Assembly: GCA_030407085.1 (NCBI GenBank)
Contig: CM059582.1
Coordinates: 202,910,001 to 202,974,000 of the forward strand
Length of the DNA: 64,000 nt
Direction of reading: 5' to 3'
From: Trichopria drosophilae
Taxonomy: Eukaryota; Arthropoda; Insecta; Hymenoptera; Diapriidae
Shown: positions 35,901-46,261 of the stretch, one piece after another
How the letters are laid out: every line of letters begins with the position of its first letter
How positions within the stretch are numbered: the first letter of the stretch is position 1
Position numbers and translations under genes: made by a program
Notes under the pieces: generated by a model
What the model was told of the DNA's origin: nothing
What the model saw: only the letters and a program-made list of their open reading frames with translations
Databases searched by the model: none

Positions 35901-37599
35901 ACGCATCCCTACGCAGGTATGTCAGTTGAGTACAAAGTAGACGAACCTGACGTAGGGTCATATCGTTTCATGCCAGTCTGTATAAATTCGTGAAAAAAAA
36001 GTCACATTTATAAATTCAGGACTAGTAAATCATCCCTAAAAGTTCACATTTAGATGCGGATTAATAAATTCCGTAAGGAGTCGTTATGAAATCGACCGAA
36101 AGTCATTTAACTAGAGGCAGACCGATTTTTCTGCTGTTGATGGTGTTTATTTAACTATGTAAACGGTAAAGCAAACAAGGTTTCTCTTTCGGTGCTGTCA
36201 TGTCGAGTAAATATTTCGTTTAGCTTTTCAATCTATTCCGCTGAATAATTCAGAGACGTGAACTTATAGTTAGAAATGTACATTTTACAATGTCAAGAGC
36301 AACTGTGCAAAGTTTCTGAATTGTTAATAACACTTAATTTATTAAATAGAACATTTTACTCTCATCTGTGTTATGAATCGGTAACAGTATTATATAGATA
36401 ATGGTATTAAATAGATTATCAACTGGTTCGATTGGTCTGACTTCAGGACACGTAACCTAATTAATAGGTTATGAGACTTAACCTGTTCGTTCGTAGTTAT
36501 GAAATGATGTGGTCATGTACCCAATGGATTCTATTAGAAGAAATAATCCCTCTAGCAATTTTTGTTGTAGAATTTCACAGTTACGAATATTCACCGAACT
36601 TTTTCGATGTGAAGTAGGAGCAGGATAGAGCTGTCACTGTAATAGCGTTAAAGTTGTTGCTGTTGGACTAACAGGATCGTTACAGTTGTTTAATGGTATT
36701 CTTTTTAAGATCTCGATGTTTTCATGTGTAGTTTAAATTATTCTGAAAAGTGTACATTTTTAATTTATATTTTTATATGTAGATTACTACATTACCATCC
36801 GACGACTTTAGAATCCCCTTTAAAGGGGTACTTCGTGATTTGATTAATTGACTATTTAGTGACACATCGTATTATGTTAAAATAATTGCTAAATGACCTA
36901 TGGCACTTTTTGATCGTTGTGTCACCCAACGTCACAAGTGATTAATAAACGTTTAGTATAGAATATTAGATATTTTTAGTGTAAATTATATATAAATATC
37001 GAAATAACTTGAAAACGAACGTACTTACTTTTGGAAGGTGTCGCATTTTTATATATCGCAATGTAATACAATATTACAAACCGCGAAAGAGAAATTATAT
37101 TAAATATCAATCATGACTAGAATTTAAATTACGTTTATTGGTATTACAGACTCTAGATATATCGACGATTTTGTAATATGATATATGACTTCAAGGATTA
37201 CATAAACGTATTAAAACTATTTTCGTTACGTTTAAATTATACATATTGTATTACCGAACTGAAGCATACATTTCATTTACATTCTTATATTTGCTAATAT
37301 AGTATTTTTGACAGTCATAATCAGTCAAATAATTGTTTTATTTGTTGGGAAAATTATGATTAATTAGTATATTTAATGATGCTGTTTATTTGATTAAATT
37401 TTTGCTGATACTATATTAACTTGTTGAGTTTTTAGCAGAAAAAGTACTATTTGAAATGATGTCTTTTGGTAACAAAATGTAAACAGACATTTTATTAAAT
37501 AATACTAAATAAACCAACATTGCGAACATTAAACCCGGAAAGGACAAATTACCGCATGAGAAACAAAGTCAGTTTTGCATCGATTTTGGTATTTGTTTA
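35901..37599. other. AT-rich noncoding stretch with two short perfect palindromes
   Basis: TAACCTA and TAGGTTA form a dyad at 36453-36471, and CCCCTTTAAAGGGG is a perfect 14-bp palindrome at 36815-36828. Nothing else is recognised. Confidence 0.5.
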
Positions 37600-37630
37600 C
37601 TGAAGAGGATCCATATCAGGGTCGAAACGT
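37600..37630 (+). other. Hammerhead-like core motif
   Basis: CTGAAGA (37600-37606) fits the hammerhead CUGANGA core and is followed after 17 nt by GAAAC (37624-37628). Between them GGATCC and GGGTC could form a weak stem II. Stem III and a cleavage site (a UH dinucleotide after the stem) are not convincing, and stem I is not evident. Motifs of the CTGAAGA...CGAAACGT kind are known from Penelope-like and other retroelements, so this may be the trace of one. No reverse transcriptase is visible nearby. Confidence 0.3.
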
Positions 37631-38166
37631 ATATATTTTTCAAAGCTTATAATTTTTAAGTAAACACAGTTTTTCCTTATTGTCTTTTCCTCTCCATTGC
37701 TTTAAATTTTCTTTTTTTCAACTATTATCATTTTTCCTGCAATATTATCGTTTATCATTTTATTAAGATCGAAAAACGCCAATACTAATTTTTGTTTATT
37801 AATATTAAATAAACGCTGATAAATATTCATATTAATATTTGAGGTACATCAGATTTTCTCAAGCGTTAATAATTCCTGGAATTAAGATAGGGAAATATTG
37901 CAGTTTAACCTATAAACCGTTTTTTAAAACCTTTTACATCTCACATTTTTGTAATTTTTTATTACTATTTCGTACGTTTTAGTATGACACATTTAGTATC
38001 ATATAGTCTATTAAATTCTTGAATATAATACGAGTATTTAATGAGAAGCAAATTATTGTTATAAACAAATAAATTTTAAAAAAATTACGTTTTGTTAAAT
38101 TAAATATAATTCTGACTAACGACAAAAAGTTCTTTAAAAAATCTCTCCGAAGTTTTTCGAACTGCA
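37631..38166. other. AT-rich spacer, nothing recognised
   Basis: There is no ORF or repeat of note. Confidence 0.45.
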
Positions 38167-38450
38167 GATTACGAATTCGGGGTTAGTTTCTGAACATTAA
38201 AAAATGGGGAATCTAACATATGGCAGCCAAAAAATTCTTCAAATTTTGTATACCAATCTGGTGTCGATTTTCGGAAGTTCAAAATGGCAGATCCAATATG
38301 ACAGACGACAAAATTAACAATTTGTTGGATTTGCTTGAAACTTGTTACTCGGGGCTGTTGCTGGAGTCGCTGATTACGAAAATAGTGCCGGATTTTTAAA
38401 ATTTAAAATGGCGGAACAAATATGGAGGATATAAAATTCAAAATTATGTA
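38167..38450 (+). repeat. Three AAAATGGC repeat units in direct orientation
   Basis: AAAATGG recurs at 38201, 38281 and 38405, each time in a recognisable frame of GATTACGAA or GTCGATTTTCGG before it and CAATATG or AAATATGG after it. The second unit carries GTTACTCGGGGCTGTTGCTG and GGAGTCGCTGATTACGAA. The units are diverged copies of the module also seen at 30949-31420. No coding capacity. Confidence 0.65.
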
Positions 38451-39827
38451 CGAAGTTTCATAGAAAACAAAAAATACTGACCTAGGTAATGATCGATTTT
38501 ACATTATGGCTTTGGAAAGTCAAGGTCTCCTATCAGAAATGTGTCCATCAGATGTTGTTATACAATTTCATGACTTATTTTAAATATTGTCTAAATTTCA
38601 GTTGCTTCCTTAGACTGGATAATTATATATTAATATTGATTCTATAGAAATATTTTTTTTATATACGTATATTGTACACAGGTATTTGTAAAATCGATAT
38701 TTTTAGAATATCTCTTATTATTGTCATTGCCAAATAACAAAACTTTTAGTGAAATATGTTGCAAAATTTCTTATTTAAGTTTAAAAGAAAAAAGGCTAGA
38801 AAAAGAAATCATTAGATTCCATCTGATTTCTCATAACTATACATGTTTTGTGACTTTATTATTATAATTCAAACTATTTTAAAGGTTTAATGTTAATTTA
38901 ATTGTATGCATTCGTCCTTTCTAATTTTCAGGTTTTTAACAAAAAATAAAAACGTAAACTTGAGCAAACGATTTTATTTGCTAAATAAGATTTGTCATTC
39001 GGGAATTGGAATGATTTTGAAATTTAAAATATTTTTTTACCCGTTACATAATAATGTAGGTCAGAAGATCCATAATTATTGATAGTAGCTTAGACTTGCT
39101 TATTATCAATTGAACAATGTTTCCAAAACATTGTATTAATTCTTGTATGGTACTATTTACGAAATAAGATATTTGAATTGTAGAAAATTTGATGACTTCT
39201 GACAATGTCCGCTTCAATCAATTGTTAATGTATTATGAGGTTATGTTTTATATTATTTAAAATCTGTAAGGCGTCTTGAGTATTTTCTTTATATAAATAA
39301 ATCTTAAATTTCAAATATTCAAATAAATCTTGACTTGAATCTAGATTCTTTTTTCGTTGTATGACAATATGGTCATAATGCTCGAGGACATCTTTATAAC
39401 ATACTCATCATTCAGCTCATTTTTTGCAATCCGCGTTCTTTAATGTCTTGTACAAGGCTAAGTCAATTTTCAACAGTGCATTATAAAGATGTGATTTCAT
39501 TCTCTCAAAATGATGATAATGAATGCTTCATTAAACGAAGTAAACTTATTGAACTCACTTCATACAATCAATAATTCAAATATCACTTCAATTTTTGATA
39601 TTTGTACTGTTGGCAAATAGTTTTCTGTCATATATTTAAAGCAGCTATGATAAATAATCGGTTTTTAGGTATAATGCTAATTCTAGTGGAGGTGATATGC
39701 GATATTTTGAAAAGCACCTTGTTTCGTGGCTGAAATTCAATACAAAAAATCACCTGATCAGGCAGCTTCTTGTTGTCCTAAAGAGGATCTGAACAGACGA
39801 TCTTCAACGATTCGATCGTTAATTCCA
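38451..39827. other. AT-rich noncoding stretch
   Basis: It contains only a fragment of the 26038-type MITE (TAAAGCAGCTATGATAAATA at about 39638). Confidence 0.45.
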
Positions 39828-39848
39828 TATATATATATATATATATAT
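39828..39848. repeat. (AT)n microsatellite
   Basis: About ten AT dinucleotides. They make the YIYIYI tract in the 114-codon ORF 39726-40070, which is an artefact of the repeat. Confidence 0.95.
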
Positions 39849-40425
39849 TCAGCAGGTGCGTATACTGTGAAAACACCTGCCAAAGTGTCTATCTTTTTAC
39901 TACATTTACATATTAATAACTCAAATCAATGTTGTCGAACAAAAACATTGTTATTTCATCATATTTTTTTCATTATCCTCAAAGTCACTACTTCATTTTA
40001 CCAATCTATTATGCAAGCTGTTCATGTGGAGATGATAAAAAATGATATTTTCACTATTTTTGGTAGATGATACCCTTTTGCTGCAATGCTGCCTAAAGAA
40101 TGATCTTATTTCAAGCTCGATACTGTAGTTATTTTTTCATACTTTTCTCTGAAACATGTTGGTATAACAAAGAAATAGAATGAAAGGTCAAATATTTTTT
40201 CAACTTTCCTTTGTACTGAGTAAGAATACATCATCAAAGTACATTTTGTTGAATTGTTGCATGTTTTTTAATTGATTACCGTGTAAAATAAGTTCAAAAA
40301 TAAATGAACAATGCTGTAAAGTTTACAATTTTTTATACTAGAATTAATTTCATTTTGAGTGCTCCTTCGTCTTTTTAGGACATGCGGTTTATACGGCCCT
40401 GGGGTTTCCCGATTCCATAAGTTCA

Positions 40426-40448
40426 ATATATATATATATATATATATA
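40426..40448. repeat. (TA)n microsatellite
   Basis: About eleven TA dinucleotides in a row. As above, the isoleucine/tyrosine run of the ORF at 40359-40592 comes from it. The flanking GATTCCATAAG resembles the AATTCCAT in front of the array at 39828. Confidence 0.95.
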
Positions 40449-40899
40449 CACTGGCAGATTGCCTTTAAACCTGATGTCTGTCGTTTTGCGAGTCATAGCT
40501 CGACTTGCAGTACAGGGCTGACTTGGCAGAATGTAAAAACACACGGGTCTTCCGCTTTACCAACACAAAAACGAACAAGTAAAAAACGCTAGATAAACAT
40601 GAAAGCGAACATCATGCTATATTTACCTGTATTGTGTTTCTGCTTACGATATACGTTTCGTCCGTGATTATCGAAGTCAATGAATTTAAAAAATTCGACG
40701 TACGCGACTGTTTCCTTTGTCCTCGTGCTGAAGCGGCGGTTAAATGCACGTGAATCAGACGATACACGTGGCCTTCCAATACCTGGGATTTGTTTGTTTG
40801 AGAAATTTTAGGCTATTTTAGATATATAGTACATTAAATAGTAATAAGTTTTTTAAACATTATTTTTATAAGGAATATTAAGAAAGGTATAAGCTCTAA
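40449..40899. other. Spacer, nothing recognised
   Basis: There is no ORF of note. A moderately GC-rich segment at about 40470-40760 shows no repeat or motif I know. Confidence 0.4.
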
Positions 40900-41004
40900 T
40901 CAACATTATTAAATGTTGACATTTGCATTTTCAATATTTAACTTCAACATTTGCAACCTAAACAGCTGACAAACTGAACATTTGACAAACTGAAAATTTG
41001 ACAT
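40900..41004 (+). repeat. Solo 16-bp-period array (AAACTGAACATTTGAC)
   Basis: Units such as CAACATTTGCAACCTAAA, CTGACAAACTGAACATTT and GACAAACTGAAAATTT follow at about 16-bp steps. The unit matches the arrays at 46290-46480 and, less closely, 3690-3785. No inverted partner is visible nearby, so this looks like a single end of an element. It lies 60 bp before another inverted-repeat element. Confidence 0.7.
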
Positions 41005-41063
41005 GGTATGTACGTTTCAGATCTATAATATTCATATTAAAATTTACATGATAATGTTGTCCA

Positions 41064-41530
41064 ACATGAGCATGCTCACAGAAGGACGTTTTGGCGCTAG
41101 TCATTTTGGCGCTAGGACGTTTTGGCCTCGCCGATTTGGCGCCAAACGTTTTGGCGCTATTGTTTTTTTAAGCAGCTAGATGGTTGTCCATAAATAAATC
41201 ACGTAACGCCTTTTCAGCTCATTATTGGCTCCTACTTCCTATTTTTAGTAAAGCGCGTTTATGATAACAGGACTTTGGTTGGACTGCAGGACCAAGGTAC
41301 GCAGAGCTATGACTGGTTAAGGTTAGGTTAGTATCGTGACGTTGCCATTTCACCGCTTCTCCCATTTTACTATACGAATTTTGATCTAAAATGATTTTCG
41401 CGACATAAATCAGGATCAAATAGTCTGATGCCAAAATGGTGGAGTCAAAACATTCCATCTCAAAAAGGCGGGGCCAAAACGTCCTGGCGACACAATGGCC
41501 ACGCCAAATGTCCTGCACCCGAGCATGTTA
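41064..41530. mobile_element. Inverted-repeat element with GGACGTTTTGGCGC arrays
   Basis: The left end has five units of 15-16 bp (41083-41162), for example GGACGTTTTGGCGCTA, GTCATTTTGGCGCTA and CCGATTTGGCGCCAA. The right end (41431-41517) has the same unit in reverse complement (CCAAAACGTCCTGGCGAC, CAATGGCCACGCCAAATGTC). Outside them, AACATGAGCATGCTC faces GAGCATGTTAC. The interior has no gene; the 98-codon minus-strand ORF at 41222-41518 runs into the right array and is a shadow. Foldback elements with ends made of tandem repeats are known in insects (FB and Galileo of Drosophila); membership of those families cannot be shown here. Confidence 0.75.
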
Positions 41531-41703
41531 CATCCTTTATTATTAATTGCTATATTTTAAATGAATAATAATAAATTTTATTAAATGCTTTAGTAATCAT
41601 TGTACGCGTCCACATGAATTACGTAAAAGGGAAATAAATATAATATAATCTGAAATATTAATTGGGGTTTAACGCTCATTTTTTACTTTTAATACGTAGA
41701 TTA

Positions 41704-41991
41704 GCCCCCCCCCCTCCTAATATTTGCGTTCCCAATATTTGCTACCCCTTAATATTTACCACTAGGTCCGTCCCAATATTTGCTTTACCCCTCCATTGCT
41801 GTTCCCCACCACTTCTCACGGAGCGGTAATTCTGTGGTGACATCACGTATTCTTCTGGTCGAAGCATGCGCGTTCTATAACTGTATGTCGGCGGAGTAGG
41901 GGAAAAATGTCTTCACCATCACTAGACAAATATTCGGAGGGTTAAAAAAGGACAGACAAGACGGACGAGGCAAATATTGGGAGGGGGACTG
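41704..41991. mobile_element. Pogo/Tigger-like MITE, AATATTT motif
   Basis: The right end, read on the minus strand, is CAGTCCCCCTCCC followed by AATATTTGCC. The left end is CCCCCTCCTAATATTTGCG with a slipped C run. A TA lies immediately outside on both sides (41702-41703 and 41992-41993), as expected for pogo/Tigger insertion. AATATTT occurs four times at the left end (41719, 41734, 41751, 41775; spacings 15, 17, 24) and twice inverted at the right end (41928, 41972; spacing 44). Interior words (CCCCACC, GAAGCAT, CGGAGTAGGGGA) recur in slightly changed form on the minus strand of 17991-18269. There is no transposase. Confidence 0.85.
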
Positions 41992-42030
41992 TATAACTAA
42001 GATATTGATGCTTTATAATGAACAAATAAG

Positions 42031-42135
42031 ATGGAAAACCGGCAATCGAAAGGTTGCGAGTTCAAATCTCGGTGAGGTATAGCAGATCCTTCGAACTCCT
42101 TTTTTTTAATTGTAAATCGATCAATTTTTGAGAAG
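42031..42135 (+). mobile_element. tRNA-derived SINE (copy 3)
   Basis: GGCAATCGAAAGGTTGC and the B-box-like GAGTTCAAATCTCGG match the 3' half of the tRNA-like head seen at 12298. The tail has CAGATCCTTCGAACTCC and a T run, then GTAAATCG. It lies 40 bp after the pogo-like MITE. Confidence 0.6.
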
Positions 42136-44939
42136 TAAAACTCGGCATTGCAAAACTTGTGAAATTAATTATTTATGTAGTAAATTAGACAACATGATTG
42201 TTTCGTTCATTATTTTTCGACCTTACATATGCAGTCTAGACATAACCTCATATCTACCACAGTTTCAGAATTTCTTACAATATTCTTTTAAATATAATAA
42301 TATTACATTTTTTAATGATAAATTACAAAACTCTTTAAATATTTTTTCGTTATAAAATAGCTCCCTCTAGTAAAAGGACTGTAAATTAAATGAGCTTTAC
42401 TTTTGTTTATTTGCTCTCTAATTACTAATCTTAACGAATACAATATGGCAGACATAAAGTGTTAAATGTTTAGTATCCGTATACATATTTTTTGGGTCGT
42501 TGGTTACAAGTCTCTAGTGAGATTTACGAAATTTAATTTCTAAATATCACAACAAAAAGAAAACATTAAACAAAATTTTCATGGATGAGTGACTCTTGGG
42601 ATTTTCAACTGAATAATCACGATGAATCATTTGCCATTCGAATATGACGTAAATAATCGCGCCACGCTTTTCAAATTATCAATTGGTAACGAAAACTGCC
42701 GTGACTTTCGTTACTTAGTTAGCAAGCAATTATAAATAAAATCATTTATATTTATATTTTGTTTTCTGTTTAATTTTTACTGGTTTTGGGCAATTTTATT
42801 AATGATATCAAGTGTTAAAAAATATAAATTATTTGTCACAGTTTAAACAAAAATCTTGTATAATTGATCTTTAGTCATTTTTAAGAAACAGAACATATTA
42901 TAAAATACATTTTTTGTTAAACAAAAATAAATCTTTCGTATTTGTATGTCCTAAAACTGTTTTTTCCGTTTTGTACGAAAGTTGACCTTTTATCTTTTTA
43001 TTCTTCATATTTCGTGTAATTAGCATAAACGTTTTTTCTTGTACAATTTACTATTAAGTTTGGGCATTTTTAAAATAAACAGTAAAAAGTACAAACAAAA
43101 AAGTTCGAATTATTTTTACTACAGATCAATACAAATATTAATTGCAAAGTGAAAATTTATTTCCAAATAACGATATAAGAAAGTAGAATAAATTCTATTA
43201 CTTTACATCAATGTTTTTGCATATTTTTGTTCATAGTGGAGCAATTTTCTTTATTATTATTTTAATGACTCAGTATTTTAATTTTTTAAAATTTGATTCT
43301 AAACAAATTTCCACCAACTCTAAATCTCTGCATTAAGCTTTGTTTTCTATTTTTTACTAATTTAGCAGTTTTATAGTGCGTTTCATTAAATGTAAATATG
43401 TTTAACTGCTAAGTATAAACTAGCATTAATGCACAGGTGTCGTGTAAAAGAAATGCGATGAACATGTTAAGTTAAGTGCTTGAGAGTAGAACAATAATAT
43501 GCGAAAATGCCGTAATCTCGAACGACAACTTGTAAATACCTAAGACATTAAGAAACTTAATGTGTACAGTTGTATACAAGTGTCTAAGTGTGTCATTTAA
43601 AACTGTTGTGTAGGATAACATCGTTTTAATTTTTCTACCCTAAAAAATGTGATGGTGGGATTTTAAGATTTTACTAAATCAGATAAATAATTAATTATAT
43701 ACTTTTTTGTGTGCAATTTATACAATGCACTTATATTAATTTTGGTAAATATTTATATTTATTTTAGTAAACAGTTTATTAAAATGTTAAAAAATAATAA
43801 ATGCTTTAGTTTCATTTTAATAAAGTAAACAAAAAGGTAAATAAAGAAACACTTTTCGTATTAAAATACAAGTCGCGTAAAATATAAAAACTGTGTAAAA
43901 CAGAAAATTTCATGGTATGAGTCGTTCGATCTTTTCACTTGTAGTAAAACTATTTTAATTCCCACATGCCATCTGCTAGGGTGTGGGAATGTGTACAACA
44001 GATACTAAATAGACGCATGAAATGTTTTATGTACTAACTGGAACATCCGAAACCAGTAATGTATAAGATACAAAATTAAATTTCCGATAATAGTATCAGA
44101 TTGTAGAAACAATATAAATTTTTAGTAATCATTAAAAGAAAATATATATACAGATTTAATCAGAAAATTTAAGTTCCTTTTGATTGAAAAAGCTCATCGT
44201 TAAGGGGAAATGAAGAAGTATTTATTTGCTCTTGAAAAATTTGAGGTGACCTTAAAATAAGTAAAAAAAAAACAGGTGTTGTGCGTGGATATATTATAAG
44301 ATTTTGCCAGCAGGTCCTCTTCAAAACTTAACCTTCTGCCCAGTTGTGCGTCGAATATTTTTGTACGGCGAAAAGAAACAAGGAAGTTCAAGACAGCGGT
44401 CACAACCATCCTGACATTTATTACCCATAATTTAAGTCAGTCAAAACTCATTCTTCAACATTTCGGAATTCCATGAATCGACTAAGAAATCATGACATTT
44501 AAGAAAAATAAAATCTGTCATTTTAAACAGCACACTAGTCTAAATATTTACTAACAAAATGTTGTATGTTATATTATAGTGATAGAAAGGTTTATAGGGT
44601 GAAGACTGAATTGCAGTTTTCTGAACACAAAATGGAAAATAAAAAATGGCGATAAAAGTAAATATTTATTTACAAAAGATAACTAAAAACTGGCTGGGTG
44701 GTTTTTTACTCTTCCTGACCCCGGAAATTTAAGGGTAAAAGTGTTAATTGAGGTGCCCTCAAAAATAAAGTACAAGTATCGCATTTGAAGAAAATTCAGA
44801 TTTATATCGCACAACGACTCGCATACTGTCACCAAAATGATAAATTCGAATATTTTTAATATAACGCCAATGTACTCTGTTGCATAATACGTTGTAAAAG
44901 TAGGTTTTTGTTCAATCAAGTCTCCATCTTCTTAACGGA
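42136..44939. other. AT-rich noncoding stretch
   Basis: Worn units of the AAAATGGCGGA repeat appear at about 42440-42540 (CAATATGGCAGAC, TTTTTGGGTCG) and 44615-44670 (CACAAAATGG, AAAAATGGCGATAAAAGTAAA, the last also at about 14585). No gene is recognised. Short ORFs (42128-42355, 44200-44409, 44683-44919) have no motifs. Confidence 0.45.
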
Positions 44940-45296
44940 TTACGATCTTTTGTTTTTTTTAATCGAGCTTGTTAGTTCAGGTACTAGATTTCTCAGGTCT
45001 GGGGACATGTTCGATAGACTTTCGATAATGTTATAGATTTTTTGTGAAAGAACGTTGACCTGCCGGCGGTGGTATCCATTGGACGACCTCGTAGGTTTAA
45101 GCCTGCCTTTCAGAACCCAAACATACCTAAGTCTCGACGCATTTGCCTCGAGAGACCTTCTGTTTTGTCGTGGTATGCACGTATTTCCGGTTCTCTGCAG
45201 AAGACACGTTATTCTTCTTTTCCACGAAGAAACAACGTTTATTTCCCACCTACTCGAAACGTTTTCCCACCGATCATATAGCAGAAAATCCGACAT
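44940..45296 (-). other. Open reading frame of 118 codons, coding status uncertain
   Basis: This is the longest minus-strand frame of the right half and lies in a more balanced patch that is also open in three plus-strand frames (45055-45352). The product is basic and Ser/Arg-rich, with a possible amphipathic C-terminal stretch, but no family is recognised. On the minus strand a fair acceptor (GTGTCTTCTGCAG, ending at 45195) and a good donor (TTAG/GTATGT, at 45127/45126) bracket a 68-bp segment, so an untranslated or short exon is as likely as this frame. I would not annotate a gene without transcript data. Confidence 0.15.
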
Positions 45297-45886
45297 CGAT
45301 TTTCCTCTGTATTTTTAAGCATTTGCTTACTTTCGTGGCAAAATACATTTGAAAGACGATGTGCTATAAATTTTTTAATTCAAGGTTTTATTAGTCGGTT
45401 TTCGGTGCAAAATTAGTAATATTTTAATAAATGTCCCGACGAAAATTTCGAAACATTGCAGACGAATATAAGAATGCTTTTAAAGGCAATTTGTTAGTAT
45501 CAGGGAAGTTTTCCAAGAGAGTTAATCTGTAAAAATATATGAGTAGATTAGTCATGTAACATATTTTTCAGGTATTCTAGACATTTAGTAGACGGTCGTT
45601 TACAAAATGGGATATCGTCCTTAGATTTTAACTTCTAAATCAATTCCGGTAGTTTCTCTTGTATACTGAAAAGTGTTAAATTCACGTTTACATAACGTTT
45701 ACGACAGAGTTAAATGACAAACGAATGAGTCATTTTAAACTTATGACACATTTTAATCTCTTCTGCAGGCGGGAAATATTGTTACCTATAAACATTTTCT
45801 TCTAATGCTTGTTTCTGATGATACTTTTCAATTATTCTTTTGGCTTGGTATTGAACAATATGAATGACAGTAAAAACGTCAGAACC
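45297..45886. other. Spacer, nothing recognised
   Basis: AT-rich sequence without ORFs or repeats of note. Confidence 0.45.
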
Positions 45887-46042
45887 CTAGTAGAAATCGA
45901 AATCAGCCACGTTAGCACCAGCTAGCAGTGAGTTGCTACGTTTTGTCTAGACACACATGCGCATTGTACTAAACCTGTTGTGCCTAGACAAAACGTGACT
46001 AGTGCTAGCTGCTGTCTAATGTCTGATTTCGATTTCTACCAG
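45887..46042. mobile_element. Palindromic MITE with GTAGAAATCGAAATCAG ends
   Basis: CTAGTAGAAATCGAAATCAG at the left matches the reverse complement of CTGATTTCGATTTCTACCAG at the right. The arms continue through CAGCTAGCA and ACGTTTTGTCTAG on the left against their counterparts on the right (CTAGACAAAACGTGAC, GTGCTAGCTGCTG). The loop is short. The 156-bp element has no coding capacity. Confidence 0.85.
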
Positions 46043-46261
46043 AATAACAAAGAACTATTTAATTATTGCACAATTTTATAAACCGAAAATCAATTATAAT
46101 ACAATCCAGAAATTTTCGAACAATAAATATTATGAAAAATGTTATGAAAAAACAAGAAAAAAAATTTACAAACAATGCTCGTCTTAACTTAATGTTTGAC
46201 TGATTACTCGCTGTGAAAATCAGGAAACCTCCAATGACTACAGACGATCAAAAAAGCAAAT

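Noticed and set aside
39726..40070. Plus-strand ORF of 114 codons with a YIYIYIY tract
   Set aside because: The tract is an (AT)n microsatellite read in frame; the rest has no motif. The same holds for 40359-40592.
41326..41337. GGTTAGGTTAG as telomeric TTAGG repeat
   Set aside because: Only two units; this is common in insect DNA and does not indicate a telomere or an interstitial array.
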